Origin: an uncultured Bacteroidales bacterium
Lineage (GTDB): Bacteria; Bacteroidota; Bacteroidia; Bacteroidales; UBA932
DNA: 34,037 nucleotides
NCBI GenBank assembly: GCA_900545245.1
Contig: UQYV01000038.1
Coordinates: forward strand, 1-34,037
Reading direction: 5' to 3'
In this document: piece after piece, positions 17,350-24,675 of the stretch
Layout: each line of letters opens with the position of its first letter
Position numbering within the stretch: the stretch's first letter is position 1
Notes under the pieces: generated by a model
What the model was told of the DNA's origin: nothing
Database searches by the model: none
What the model saw: the letters and a program-made list of their open reading frames with translations, nothing else
Made by a program: the position numbers and the translations under genes

Positions 17350-18303
17350 ATGGTAGAAATCTTCTACAGGGTGAACGGACAGATGAAGGTCTCTCAGACG
17401 GAGATCGATTTCTCTGCAATCAACATCTCGGATGTGGTATGGATAGACCTTCTTACACCTACAGGCGAGGAAAAACGGGCTGTAGAGGCATTTCTCGGGA
17501 CTATGATTCAGAGCCGTGCGACTGCCGAAGAGATTGAGTCGTCTTCACGTTTCTCAGAAACGGAGGATGCCATATTTGCGAACACGAACTTCGTCATCCC
17601 CGGACCTGAGGAGTATGCGATGGAGACGGTATCCTTTATATTAAAGGGTAATGTGCTCACGACTCTCCGCGAGGTTCAACTCCGTAGTTTTACAGAACTC
17701 CAGCGCCGTCTCAACGTGTTTCCGAAGATGTATCCCAACGGGTTCACCGTGTTCAACAGCATTCTGGAACAGCGCATCGACTCCGACGCCGACATGATAG
17801 AGATTCTCTCCAAGGAGATTTCACAGTACAACAAAAAGGTTAGCCTCGGCGAGGATATCAATGAGGAATTCCTCCTCGACATCAACCGTCTGCAGGAGAA
17901 CACGATAGTTCTTAGGGAGAGTATAGTGGACAAGCAGCGCGTGATTTCCAGTATACTGAAGTCTCAGAAATGTCCCAAGAGCATCCAGAACAAGTTGAAC
18001 ATCATGCTCAAGGACATTTCGTCCCTCGTGAACCACACCAATTTCAGTTTTGACCGTCTTGAGTATCTCCAGAACACCGTCATCGGTCTCATCAACCTCG
18101 ACCAGAACAAGATAATGAAGGTATTCACCCTCGTCTCGCTTCTTCTGATGCCCCCGACGCTCATTGCTTCCTTCTATGGAATGAACGTTGCCCTGCCGAT
18201 GATTCCCGGCGACACGCAGTGGAATTGGGTCATCATTGGCTTGCTGATGGTGGTTTCGTTTGTGGTTGTATTCCTTATCTTCAAGCGTCGCAAAATGTTG
18301 TAA
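17350..18303 (+). CDS. corA: CorA-family magnesium/cobalt transporter
   Basis: Pentameric inner-membrane Mg2+ channel. The 317-residue protein has a cytoplasmic N-terminal domain (about 1-250), a long stalk helix rich in charged residues (about 145-255), and two C-terminal membrane helices (about 258-276 and 292-312). The selectivity motif GMN is at 277-279 in SFYGMNVALP, and the C-terminus is basic (FKRRKML), as usual. It stands alone, with a -7-like site upstream and the HipBST locus downstream. Confidence 0.93.
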   Translation: MVEIFYRVNGQMKVSQTEIDFSAINISDVVWIDLLTPTGEEKRAVEAFLGTMIQSRATAEEIESSSRFSETEDAIFANTNFVIPGPEEYAMETVSFILKGNVLTTLREVQLRSFTELQRRLNVFPKMYPNGFTVFNSILEQRIDSDADMIEILSKEISQYNKKVSLGEDINEEFLLDINRLQENTIVLRESIVDKQRVISSILKSQKCPKSIQNKLNIMLKDISSLVNHTNFSFDRLEYLQNTVIGLINLDQNKIMKVFTLVSLLLMPPTLIASFYGMNVALPMIPGDTQWNWVIIGLLMVVSFVVVFLIFKRRKML

Positions 18304-18316
18304 AAGTCGCAAAGCG

Positions 18317-18346
18317 GCGAATTGCTTCGTTGGCCTTCGGCAATTT
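18317..18346. repeat. Intergenic repeat, copy B
   Basis: Second copy of the element found after tsaD (23 of 30 positions shared). Here it can fold, AATTGC (18320-18325) pairing with GCAATT (18340-18345). It could be a weak terminator after corA, but no T-run follows. Confidence 0.35.
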
Positions 18347-18424
18347 CTAAATGTAGTACCCCTGCATATTCATCTGAGGGACATACCTGGTGTTGTCGTT
18401 GAAAAGCTGAACGATGGGTATGAT
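18347..18424 (-). pseudogene. Possible 3' remnant of a lost minus-strand gene
   Basis: Between two stops, one minus-strand frame reads 25 residues ending LFNDNTRYVPQMNMQGYYI. It looks like the C-terminus of a real protein: aromatic, Asn-rich, few rare residues. It has no start and is bounded by the hipBST promoter. I cannot name the parent protein, and a chance reading is possible at this length. Confidence 0.25.
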
Positions 18425-18489
18425 TTAGTATACTTTTGTTTTGTGTCATTAAAAATCTTTGTATATTTGCATTGAAAGTACATTAAACC
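18422..18489. promoter_or_regulatory. Possible HipB operator pair flanking the promoter
   Basis: GATTTAGTATACTTT (18422-18436) and AAAGTACATTAAACC (18475-18489) are inverted copies matching at 12 of 15 positions, and they bracket the hipBST promoter. The left arm contains the palindrome AGTATACT. HipB proteins of known systems repress by binding such paired sites. The assignment is inference. Confidence 0.45.
18440..18469 (+). promoter_or_regulatory. hipBST promoter
   Basis: TTTG (18440-18443), an 18-nt spacer and TATATTTG (18462-18469) match the Bacteroidota consensus, with start expected near 18475. A further -7-like TACTTTTG lies at 18431-18438. Confidence 0.6.
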
Positions 18490-18494
18490 ATACT

Positions 18495-18695
18495 ATGAAT
18501 CTTGCAAATATTATAAGAGAGCGTAGGGTAGAACTAAACATTTCTCAGAGCGATCTCGCTCAAATGGCTGATGTAGGTATTGCTACAGTGAAAGACATTG
18601 AACGGGGACAAGGAAATCCGCGGCTGACTACGCTTTTGAAGATAATGGAAGTTCTCGGGATGGATATAGATTTTCATATACGTAAAACAGTTTGA
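18495..18695 (+). CDS. hipB: HipB-like antitoxin (XRE-family DNA-binding protein)
   Basis: A small Cro/CI-type helix-turn-helix protein of 66 residues: IIRERRVELNISQSDLAQMA, then VGIATVKDIERGQGNPRLTT and LLKIMEVLGMDI. In HipBA and HipBST systems HipB represses the operon and holds the kinase complex on DNA. The ATG at 18495 is used because an in-frame ATG at 18459 lies upstream of the predicted transcription start. The hipS frame opens immediately at its stop (TTGA overlap if the TTG at 18692 is used, 11 nt gap if the ATG at 18707 is used). The locus is A+T-rich relative to corA and rpsA. Confidence 0.85.
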   Translation: MNLANIIRERRVELNISQSDLAQMADVGIATVKDIERGQGNPRLTTLLKIMEVLGMDIDFHIRKTV

Positions 18696-18706
18696 ACCGA
18701 TTGTAT

Positions 18707-19036
18707 ATGCGGAGTCTTGATATTTATTTTCATGGAATTAAAGCAGGACAGCTGACTGAGAATATTCCGGGGAAGTTATATTCATTCAAATATTTTGGGA
18801 GCTATCTACAGCAGCCTTGCGGTGCGATTTCCGTTACCTTGCCGCTTACAGACAAGGTATATGAGTCGGACAAGTTGTTCCCTTTTTTTGCGAATATGCT
18901 TCCCGAGGGGGCAAACAAGAGAATCGTATGCCGGGAACACAAAATTGACGAAAATGATTTGTTCGGACTGCTCAATTGCTTCAGCGGCAAGGATATAATA
19001 GGTGCAATTACAGTAAAGATTCCTGAAAATGAATAG
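18707..19036 (+). CDS. hipS: HipS-like protein: isolated HipA N-terminal subdomain
   Basis: A 109-residue protein equivalent only to N-subdomain 1 of HipA. Family features are LPLTDKVYESDKLFPFFANMLPEG and GKDIIGAITV. In the tripartite HipBST system of enteropathogenic E. coli this separate piece, not HipB, is the antitoxin that neutralises the kinase. The order B-S-T is the same here, so the same role is inferred. TTG 18692 would add five residues and overlap hipB; ATG 18707 is the conservative choice. It overlaps hipT by 8 nt in another frame. Because both halves have their own starts and coherent ends, this is a true split and not a frameshifted hipA. Confidence 0.8.
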   Translation: MRSLDIYFHGIKAGQLTENIPGKLYSFKYFGSYLQQPCGAISVTLPLTDKVYESDKLFPFFANMLPEGANKRIVCREHKIDENDLFGLLNCFSGKDIIGAITVKIPENE

Positions 19037-20033
19037 AATAAATATCTGTCCCTCAACTCTTGCTGCCGGATACACTACATACTCTCCCAAAGCGATGAAA
19101 CATCTCTTCGGTGATGCCAGAGTTTCCCCTTTTCTTGATTTCGGAATTGACAAGTTCCGTATGACGGAAGATATTGTTCGCTCTGTAAACAGAATATCGG
19201 TATCAGGGGCGCAGGAAAAATTTCCGGCAATCGTCGAAAATGGGAAAATACGCCTTGCGGCAGACGACGAAAGATCCACACATATTCTGAAACCTGCACC
19301 GTGGGATGAGACAATAACCACAAGAAAGCAAATTCCTGCAAATGAGAATCTTACAATGCAGATAGCTTCTCAAGTCTATAGAATAAGGACAGCTGCTAAT
19401 GGCTTGTGTTTTTCTCCTTCTGGAGAAGCGATTTACATCACTAAACGTTTTGATATTGCGGAAGATGAATCCAGATACGGGATGGAGGATTTTGCCTCAT
19501 TGGTGGGGAAGGACGAAATCGGGGGTGGCGTGAATTACAAATATGACGGTTGCTATGAGGACATTGCGATTGCTATACGGAAATATATCCCTGCCTGGCC
19601 TGTCGCTATGGAAGAATTTTTCCGTTTGCTTGTGTTCAATTACATTTATGGCAACGGTGATGCCCATCTGAAGAATTTTTCGATAATGAAGTATGGAGAT
19701 GATTATAGGCTAGCTCCTGCATACGACCTTCTCAACACCTCGATTCACATTGACGGAGATGACTTCGGACTGAATGGTGGTCTTTCTTCGGCAATAGAAG
19801 AGTCCGATGTTTATGACAGAACCGGACATCCGTGCCGAACTGATTTTGAGCGTTTCGGACGTATAGTCGGTTTGAAAGAAAAACGGATGAAAGCCGTCCT
19901 CGATACATTTTCAGTTCTTCCGCAGCTATCATCCACGCTCATCAGCAATTCCTATCTCACCGACAAGATGAAACGCAGTTACCTTCGCACAGTGGATACC
20001 CGCATCCGTCGCTTCAATAGACAGTCCGACTGA
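19029..20033 (+). CDS. hipT: HipT-like serine/threonine kinase toxin
   Basis: A 334-residue HipA-type kinase lacking N-subdomain 1. The Gly-rich loop is NRISVSGAQEKF, with the SxS serines at 57 and 59, the same numbering I recall for the autophosphorylated serines of E. coli HipT. HILKP (Lys88) is the ATP-binding Lys. Catalytic GNGDAHLKNF contains D211 and N216, and the metal-binding Asp is D233 in LAPAYDLLN. All key residues are present, so it should be active. HipA phosphorylates GltX and HipT phosphorylates TrpS; the target here is unknown. It ends convergent with dtd, with 15 nt between the stops. Confidence 0.87.
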   Translation: MNRINICPSTLAAGYTTYSPKAMKHLFGDARVSPFLDFGIDKFRMTEDIVRSVNRISVSGAQEKFPAIVENGKIRLAADDERSTHILKPAPWDETITTRKQIPANENLTMQIASQVYRIRTAANGLCFSPSGEAIYITKRFDIAEDESRYGMEDFASLVGKDEIGGGVNYKYDGCYEDIAIAIRKYIPAWPVAMEEFFRLLVFNYIYGNGDAHLKNFSIMKYGDDYRLAPAYDLLNTSIHIDGDDFGLNGGLSSAIEESDVYDRTGHPCRTDFERFGRIVGLKEKRMKAVLDTFSVLPQLSSTLISNSYLTDKMKRSYLRTVDTRIRRFNRQSD

Positions 20034-20048
20034 GATAATTTTCAGTTG

Positions 20049-20501
20049 TTATTCCTTCAGTCGGGAGTCGATGATGATGGTGACGGGGCCGTCGTTGATG
20101 AGGGAGACCTGCATGTCGGCGCCGAAAACTCCGCGGCCTACTTCTTTGCCGAGTGCGCTTGATAAGGCTTCGCAGTACTTTTCGTAGAGAGGTACTGCGA
20201 GGTCGTGCCCGGCGGCGCGGATATATGACGGGCGGTTGCCCTTTTTTGTGGATGCTGTGAGCGTGAACTGCGAGACAGCAAGTATGTCGCCGCCTATGTC
20301 CAGAACGCTCCGGTTCATGACACCTTCCTCATCATCGAAAATCCTCAGCCCGACAGTCTTTCCGGCAAGCCATCGCATATCTTCTTCGGTGTCTCCGTTT
20401 TCCACGCCGACAAGCACCAGAAGCCCCTTTTCAATGGACGATACTTCCTCCCCTCCGATGTTGACGGAGGCATTCCTTACTCTCTGAATCACCAAACGCA
20501 T
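20049..20501 (-). CDS. dtd: D-aminoacyl-tRNA deacylase
   Basis: Proofreading enzyme that hydrolyses D-aminoacyl-tRNA (and glycyl-tRNA-Ala). The 150-residue product begins MRLVIQRVRNASVNI, exactly the family start, which fixes the ATG at 20501; the frame is open further upstream but that part is intergenic. Diagnostic motifs are AVSQFTLTASTKKGNRPSY and the C-terminal NDGPVTIIID, whose Gly-Pro pair forms the chiral selector. TATCTTTG on the minus strand (20537-20530) is a good -7 element 28 nt before the ATG, without a clear -33. It is divergent from rpsA. Confidence 0.95.
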   Translation of the reverse strand: MRLVIQRVRNASVNIGGEEVSSIEKGLLVLVGVENGDTEEDMRWLAGKTVGLRIFDDEEGVMNRSVLDIGGDILAVSQFTLTASTKKGNRPSYIRAAGHDLAVPLYEKYCEALSSALGKEVGRGVFGADMQVSLINDGPVTIIIDSRLKE

Positions 20502-20613
20502 ATTACAAAATCTTTGAATTCTCATTGTGCAAAGATACGGGCAAAATTTCTTCGGAAAGAATGTTCCGGAAAATATTTTGATGAATTTCGTGTTTCTTAT
20601 GACTATGCAACTG

Positions 20614-20644
20614 TTTGACAATCCGATAATTTTGTCTATATTTG
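20614..20644 (+). promoter_or_regulatory. rpsA promoter
   Basis: TTTGACA (from 20614), a 19-nt spacer after TTTG and TATATTTG (20637-20644) match the consensus fully. The leader is about 90 nt, ends A-rich (AAAAACAATT) and lacks a Shine-Dalgarno sequence. Confidence 0.8.
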
Positions 20645-20742
20645 CAGACTTTTTGTCGGGAAGATATGTGGTTTTGGCTGCAAGTCTTTGAGACATAAGT
20701 TATTATAATAATGTTAAACCCCTAATTAGTTCAAAAACAATT

Positions 20743-22590
20743 ATGGAAGAAATTAAGGTTACCGAGCAGGAGTCACCGGCAGTTGAGGCTGCTGAGGCTC
20801 GTGTGGAGGTAGAAGAAACCAAGAAGCAGCCCGTAGCGAGCAATGCTTCAGTGAAGCCTGAGGACTTCGACTGGGACGCATTCGAGAACGAGGGCGTGTA
20901 CGGCGACCGCAAGGAGGACGCCGCAGAGTATGAGAAGACCCTTTCGAAGGTCGTAGAAGGCGAGGTCGTAGAAGGCGTCGTGACCGCGATCGGAAAGAGG
21001 GAGGTCGTTGTCAACATCGGCTACAAGAGCGAGGGTGTCATCATGGCTCCTGAGTTCCGCTACAATCCCGATCTCAAAGTCGGTGACAAAGTGGAGGTCT
21101 ATGTCGAGAACACTGAGGACAAGAAAGGACAGCTCGTTCTTTCTCACAAGAAGGCACGTCAGCTGCGCTCTTGGGATATGGTTAACGAGGCATTCAACAA
21201 CAACGAAATCGTTAAGGGTTATGTCAAGACCCGCACGAAGGGCGGTATGATTGTGGACGTATTCGGAATCGAGGCATTCCTTCCGGGTTCACAAATCGAC
21301 GTCAAGCCTATCCGTGACTACGACCAGTTCGTTGACACAACAATGGATTTCAAGATTGTCAAAATCAATCAGGAATTCCGCAATGTCGTCGTTTCACACA
21401 AGGCACTTATCGAGGCTGAAATCGAGGCTCAGAAGAGCGAGATCATCAGCAAACTCGAGAAAGGTCAGGTGCTTGAGGGTACTGTCAAGAACATCACCAA
21501 CTACGGCGTATTCGTTGACCTGGGCGGTGTTGACGGTCTCATCCACATCACAGACCTCTCTTGGGGCAGGATCAATCATCCTGAGGAGGTTGTATCTCTC
21601 GATCAGAAGATTAACGTCGTTATCCTCGACTTCGATGAGAACAAGAAGAGAATCGCCCTCGGTCTCAAGCAGCTTCAGCCGCATCCTTGGGAGGCTCTTG
21701 ATCCGAACCTCAAGGTTGGAGACAAGGTTAAGGGTAAGGTTGTTCTCATCGCTGACTACGGTGCATTCGTTGAGATTGAGCCGGGCGTAGAGGGACTTAT
21801 CCACGTTTCCGAGATGTCTTGGTCTCCAAGACTCCGCGTCGCACAGGACTTCCTCAAGGTAGGCGATGAGGTAGAGGCTCAGATTCTTACTCTCGACAGA
21901 GAGGAGAAGAAGATGTCTCTCGGTCTCAAGCAGCTCGTTGAGAATCCGTGGAAGAACATCCGTGAGAAGTATCCTGTAGGCTCAAAGCACACAGCGACAG
22001 TCCGCAATATCACCAACTTCGGCGTCTTCGCAGAGCTTGAGGAGGGAATTGAGGGACTCGTTCACATCAGCGACCTCTCATGGAACAAGATCAAGCATCC
22101 TTCAGAGCTTGTTGCTCCGGGCGACAAGATTGACGTTGTCATCCTCGACTTCGATGAGGACAACCACAAACTCAGTCTCGGCCACAAGCAGCTTCTCCCT
22201 AACCCTTGGGACGAAGTTGAGGAGAAGTATAGCGTGGGTACGGTAGTAGAGGCCAAGATTGCCGAGCTTAAGGACAAGTTCGCCGTAATCGCTCTTGATC
22301 CGGCTGTAGAGGCTATCTGCTTCAACAGGGATCTTGTTAAGGAAGACGGCACTCAGCCTACTGTAGGCGAGACACTTCCGTTCAAGGTTGTAGAGCTCAA
22401 GCGCTCAATGAAGAGAGTCGTTCTTTCTCATCTGAAGACTTACGCTGAGGCTAAGGCAGAGAAGGTTGCTGCAGAAGCTGACAACACCAAGAAGGCTGTC
22501 AAGAAGATTAACTCAAACGTCGAGAAGACCACTCTCGGTGACATCGACGCTCTTGCTGCCCTCAAGGAGAAGTTCGAGAAAGGCGAGTAA
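20743..22590 (+). CDS. rpsA: 30S ribosomal protein S1
   Basis: mRNA-binding ribosomal protein of 615 residues. Six S1 (OB-fold) repeats can be traced, the best being VKNITNYGVFVDLGGVDGLI, VLIADYGAFVEIEPGVEGLI and VRNITNFGVFAELEEGIEGL, each ending near LGLKQL or LGHKQL. The first, second and sixth copies are more divergent. An acidic N-terminal extension (about 1-65) and a Lys-rich C-terminus flank them. Strong codon bias (AAG, CTC, GTC, GAG) marks a highly expressed gene. The long leader has no Shine-Dalgarno site, as expected in Bacteroidota. rnz follows after 12 nt. Confidence 0.96.
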   Translation: MEEIKVTEQESPAVEAAEARVEVEETKKQPVASNASVKPEDFDWDAFENEGVYGDRKEDAAEYEKTLSKVVEGEVVEGVVTAIGKREVVVNIGYKSEGVIMAPEFRYNPDLKVGDKVEVYVENTEDKKGQLVLSHKKARQLRSWDMVNEAFNNNEIVKGYVKTRTKGGMIVDVFGIEAFLPGSQIDVKPIRDYDQFVDTTMDFKIVKINQEFRNVVVSHKALIEAEIEAQKSEIISKLEKGQVLEGTVKNITNYGVFVDLGGVDGLIHITDLSWGRINHPEEVVSLDQKINVVILDFDENKKRIALGLKQLQPHPWEALDPNLKVGDKVKGKVVLIADYGAFVEIEPGVEGLIHVSEMSWSPRLRVAQDFLKVGDEVEAQILTLDREEKKMSLGLKQLVENPWKNIREKYPVGSKHTATVRNITNFGVFAELEEGIEGLVHISDLSWNKIKHPSELVAPGDKIDVVILDFDEDNHKLSLGHKQLLPNPWDEVEEKYSVGTVVEAKIAELKDKFAVIALDPAVEAICFNRDLVKEDGTQPTVGETLPFKVVELKRSMKRVVLSHLKTYAEAKAEKVAAEADNTKKAVKKINSNVEKTTLGDIDALAALKEKFEKGE

Positions 22591-22602
22591 TTCCTTCACG
22601 GA

Positions 22603-23553
22603 ATGAACTTTACACTTAATGTTCTGGGCACGGCTTCTGCCAAGCCCTCGGCAAATAGGAACTCAAGCGCTCAGGTACTGGATGTACGTGGGCGCTTGTT
22701 TTTGATTGACTGCGGTGAAGGTACCCAACGCCAGTTTTGCCGTCAGCATCTTTCTTTCGAACGCATCGACGCGATTTTCATCAGTCACATCCACGGCGAC
22801 CACCTCTTCGGGCTTTTCGGACTGCTTTCGACAATCGGTCTTGCAACCGGCAGGAAGGGTATCCGCATCTTCGGCCCCAACTCGCTCGGCCCCGTGCTGA
22901 AGTTCTTTCTCTCCTACTTCGGGGAGCAGCTCGGCATAAATATAGACTTCACTCCTGTCAAGGCCAAGTCTCCGGAGGTGATTTTTGAGAATAAGTTTTT
23001 GACAGTTGAGGCATTCCCGCTGAACCACCGCATTGAGACCTATGGCTACCTTTTCCGTGAGAAGATGCCGCAACTGAACGTCCGCAAGGATGCGATTGAG
23101 GAATATGGTCTCGGAGTAGCTGAAATTTGCTCGCTCAAAAAAGGGGAGGATCTCGTCCGTACAGACGCTGTCGGATGTCCTATGCTGCGGATTCCGAACG
23201 GGGAGCTGACTTTTCTGCCGTATCATCCGAGAGCCTTTGCATATTGTAGCGACACGGCCCCGTTCCCCGAGCTGTCTGAATGGGTGAAGGACGTTGACCT
23301 GCTCTATCATGAAACGACCTATATGGCAGGTCTTGAGAAGGAGGCCGCTGCCCGCTATCATTCCACGACTCTTCAGGCGGCGCGGTGCGCACTTGAGGCC
23401 TGTGCCGGCAAACTGATTGCCGGGCATTATTCCTCGCGCTATCGTGACACCGCTCCTCTGCTTGCTGAACTCCGTTCCGTGTTTCCGAACTCATTTACGG
23501 CAAATGACGGCGATGTGTTTGACATTCCTTTGTGCAAACATACTGAACGGTAG
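22603..23553 (+). CDS. rnz: Ribonuclease Z
   Basis: tRNA 3'-processing endonuclease of the MBL fold, 316 residues. The metal motif is SHIHGDH (H62, H64, D66, H67), with further ligands at NHRIETYGY, CSDTAPF and the C-terminal LIAGHYSSRYRD. The N-terminal GTASAKPSANRNSSAQVL matches the Bacteroidota form of the family opening. None of the tRNA genes in this window encodes CCA, so RNase Z processing followed by CCA addition is needed for them. It is co-transcribed with rpsA (12 nt gap). Confidence 0.94.
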   Translation: MNFTLNVLGTASAKPSANRNSSAQVLDVRGRLFLIDCGEGTQRQFCRQHLSFERIDAIFISHIHGDHLFGLFGLLSTIGLATGRKGIRIFGPNSLGPVLKFFLSYFGEQLGINIDFTPVKAKSPEVIFENKFLTVEAFPLNHRIETYGYLFREKMPQLNVRKDAIEEYGLGVAEICSLKKGEDLVRTDAVGCPMLRIPNGELTFLPYHPRAFAYCSDTAPFPELSEWVKDVDLLYHETTYMAGLEKEAAARYHSTTLQAARCALEACAGKLIAGHYSSRYRDTAPLLAELRSVFPNSFTANDGDVFDIPLCKHTER

Positions 23554-23593
23554 ATGCAAATTGTATGTTTTTTGCTAACTTTGGCTGATTTTG

Positions 23594-23623
23594 CGTCGGT
23601 GTCCTGATGCAAGGGCACCGACG
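23594..23623. terminator. Strong hairpin between rnz and the glucosaminidase gene
   Basis: CGTCGGTGTCC (23594-23604) pairs with GGGCACCGACG (23613-23623) over 11 bp with one G-T pair and an 8-nt loop, then TTTGTGTTT. It may terminate rpsA-rnz. A -7-like TAACTTTG (23576-23583) precedes it, so it could also lie in the leader of the next gene, 17 nt before its ATG. Confidence 0.55.
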
Positions 23624-23640
23624 TTTGTGTTTACACTGAT

Positions 23641-24675
23641 ATGAAGAGAAATATATTCATAAGCCTTGTTCTTGTATTCCTTTGTTCCGCGACGGCGTTT
23701 TCTGACATCCGTTCGACGCAGGAGGCATATATCCGCAAATATTCCGGGATTGCCGTTGCTGAAATGTACCGTTCCGGAATTCCCGCCAGCATAACCCTTG
23801 CCCAGGGACTTCTTGAGTCCGGTGCCGGAAAGTCGCGTCTTGCTACCGAGGGAAACAACCATTTCGGAATAAAGTGCCACAACTGGACTGGAAAGAAGAT
23901 GTACTACGATGACGACCGGAAAAACGAGTGTTTTAGGAAGTATCCTTCGGCTGATGATTCGTTTCGCGATCATTCGGATTTTCTCCGCTACAAGGACCGC
24001 TACAAATTCCTTTTTGACCTTGACCCTACGGACTATCGTGGATGGGCATATGGTCTCAAGAAGGCCGGCTATGCGACAGATCCGAGCTATCCACAGAAAC
24101 TGATAAAGCTCATAGAGGATTACAGGCTGTATGAATATGACACGAAACCTTCGGACTATCCGGATGACGGCGCTGCTGTCTCCTCTAAGCCTGCCTCGGG
24201 TGATAAGAATGGCCGCCAGGGCAAGTCGAAGCCAGGAAAGAAAAAACCTGTCACGCGCCCTGAATCACCTTCCATAATCGAGACTCCGAAGCCTCTGAAT
24301 GAGGACCAGCGCGAGGTTTTTCGCTTCAATCTTTCGCGTGAGATGTATTCGCTCAATGGTGTCCCGTTTGTCTATTCGGTGGAAGGTGAGACCTATGCGT
24401 CTATTGCCGGGGACTATAACCTTTTCCTTCGGGAGATTCTGAAATACAACGACCTCACTGCGGACCGGGAACTTCTTCCTGGAACAGTGGTGTACCTTCA
24501 GCCCAAAAAGTCGATGGCTGCGAAAGGACTCGACAAGCATGTCTGGGAAAAGGGCGATGATCTTTGGTCAGTGTCGCAGAGATATGCCGTGAAGTTGTCT
24601 AAGCTCAAGAAGATGAATGGTGTCAGGTCGGATTCGGATCTGGTCGAAGGCGACTTGATAAACCTGAGGAAATGA
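23641..24675 (+). CDS. Exported N-acetylglucosaminidase with LysM repeats
   Basis: Peptidoglycan hydrolase of 344 residues. A signal peptide (1-20, ISLVLVFLCSATAF) is followed by a GH73/FlgJ-type glucosaminidase domain (about 25-165), with the catalytic Glu expected at E59 in QGLLESGAGKS, then NNHFGIKCHNW and the YPSADDSFRDHSDFL motif typical of this family. A Lys/Pro-rich linker (about 175-215) leads to two LysM repeats (about 245-293 and 300-344) that should bind glycan. It overlaps mltG by ATGA, so two peptidoglycan-cleaving enzymes are translationally coupled. Confidence 0.9.
   Translation: MKRNIFISLVLVFLCSATAFSDIRSTQEAYIRKYSGIAVAEMYRSGIPASITLAQGLLESGAGKSRLATEGNNHFGIKCHNWTGKKMYYDDDRKNECFRKYPSADDSFRDHSDFLRYKDRYKFLFDLDPTDYRGWAYGLKKAGYATDPSYPQKLIKLIEDYRLYEYDTKPSDYPDDGAAVSSKPASGDKNGRQGKSKPGKKKPVTRPESPSIIETPKPLNEDQREVFRFNLSREMYSLNGVPFVYSVEGETYASIAGDYNLFLREILKYNDLTADRELLPGTVVYLQPKKSMAAKGLDKHVWEKGDDLWSVSQRYAVKLSKLKKMNGVRSDSDLVEGDLINLRK

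Noticed and set aside
18692..20033. A single hipA broken by frameshift
   Set aside because: Each part has its own start and coherent ends with short overlaps, and the order matches the known HipBST arrangement, so a natural split is more likely.
20502..20696. N-terminal extension of Dtd
   Set aside because: It covers the divergent rpsA promoter region, and the family start is exactly at 20501.
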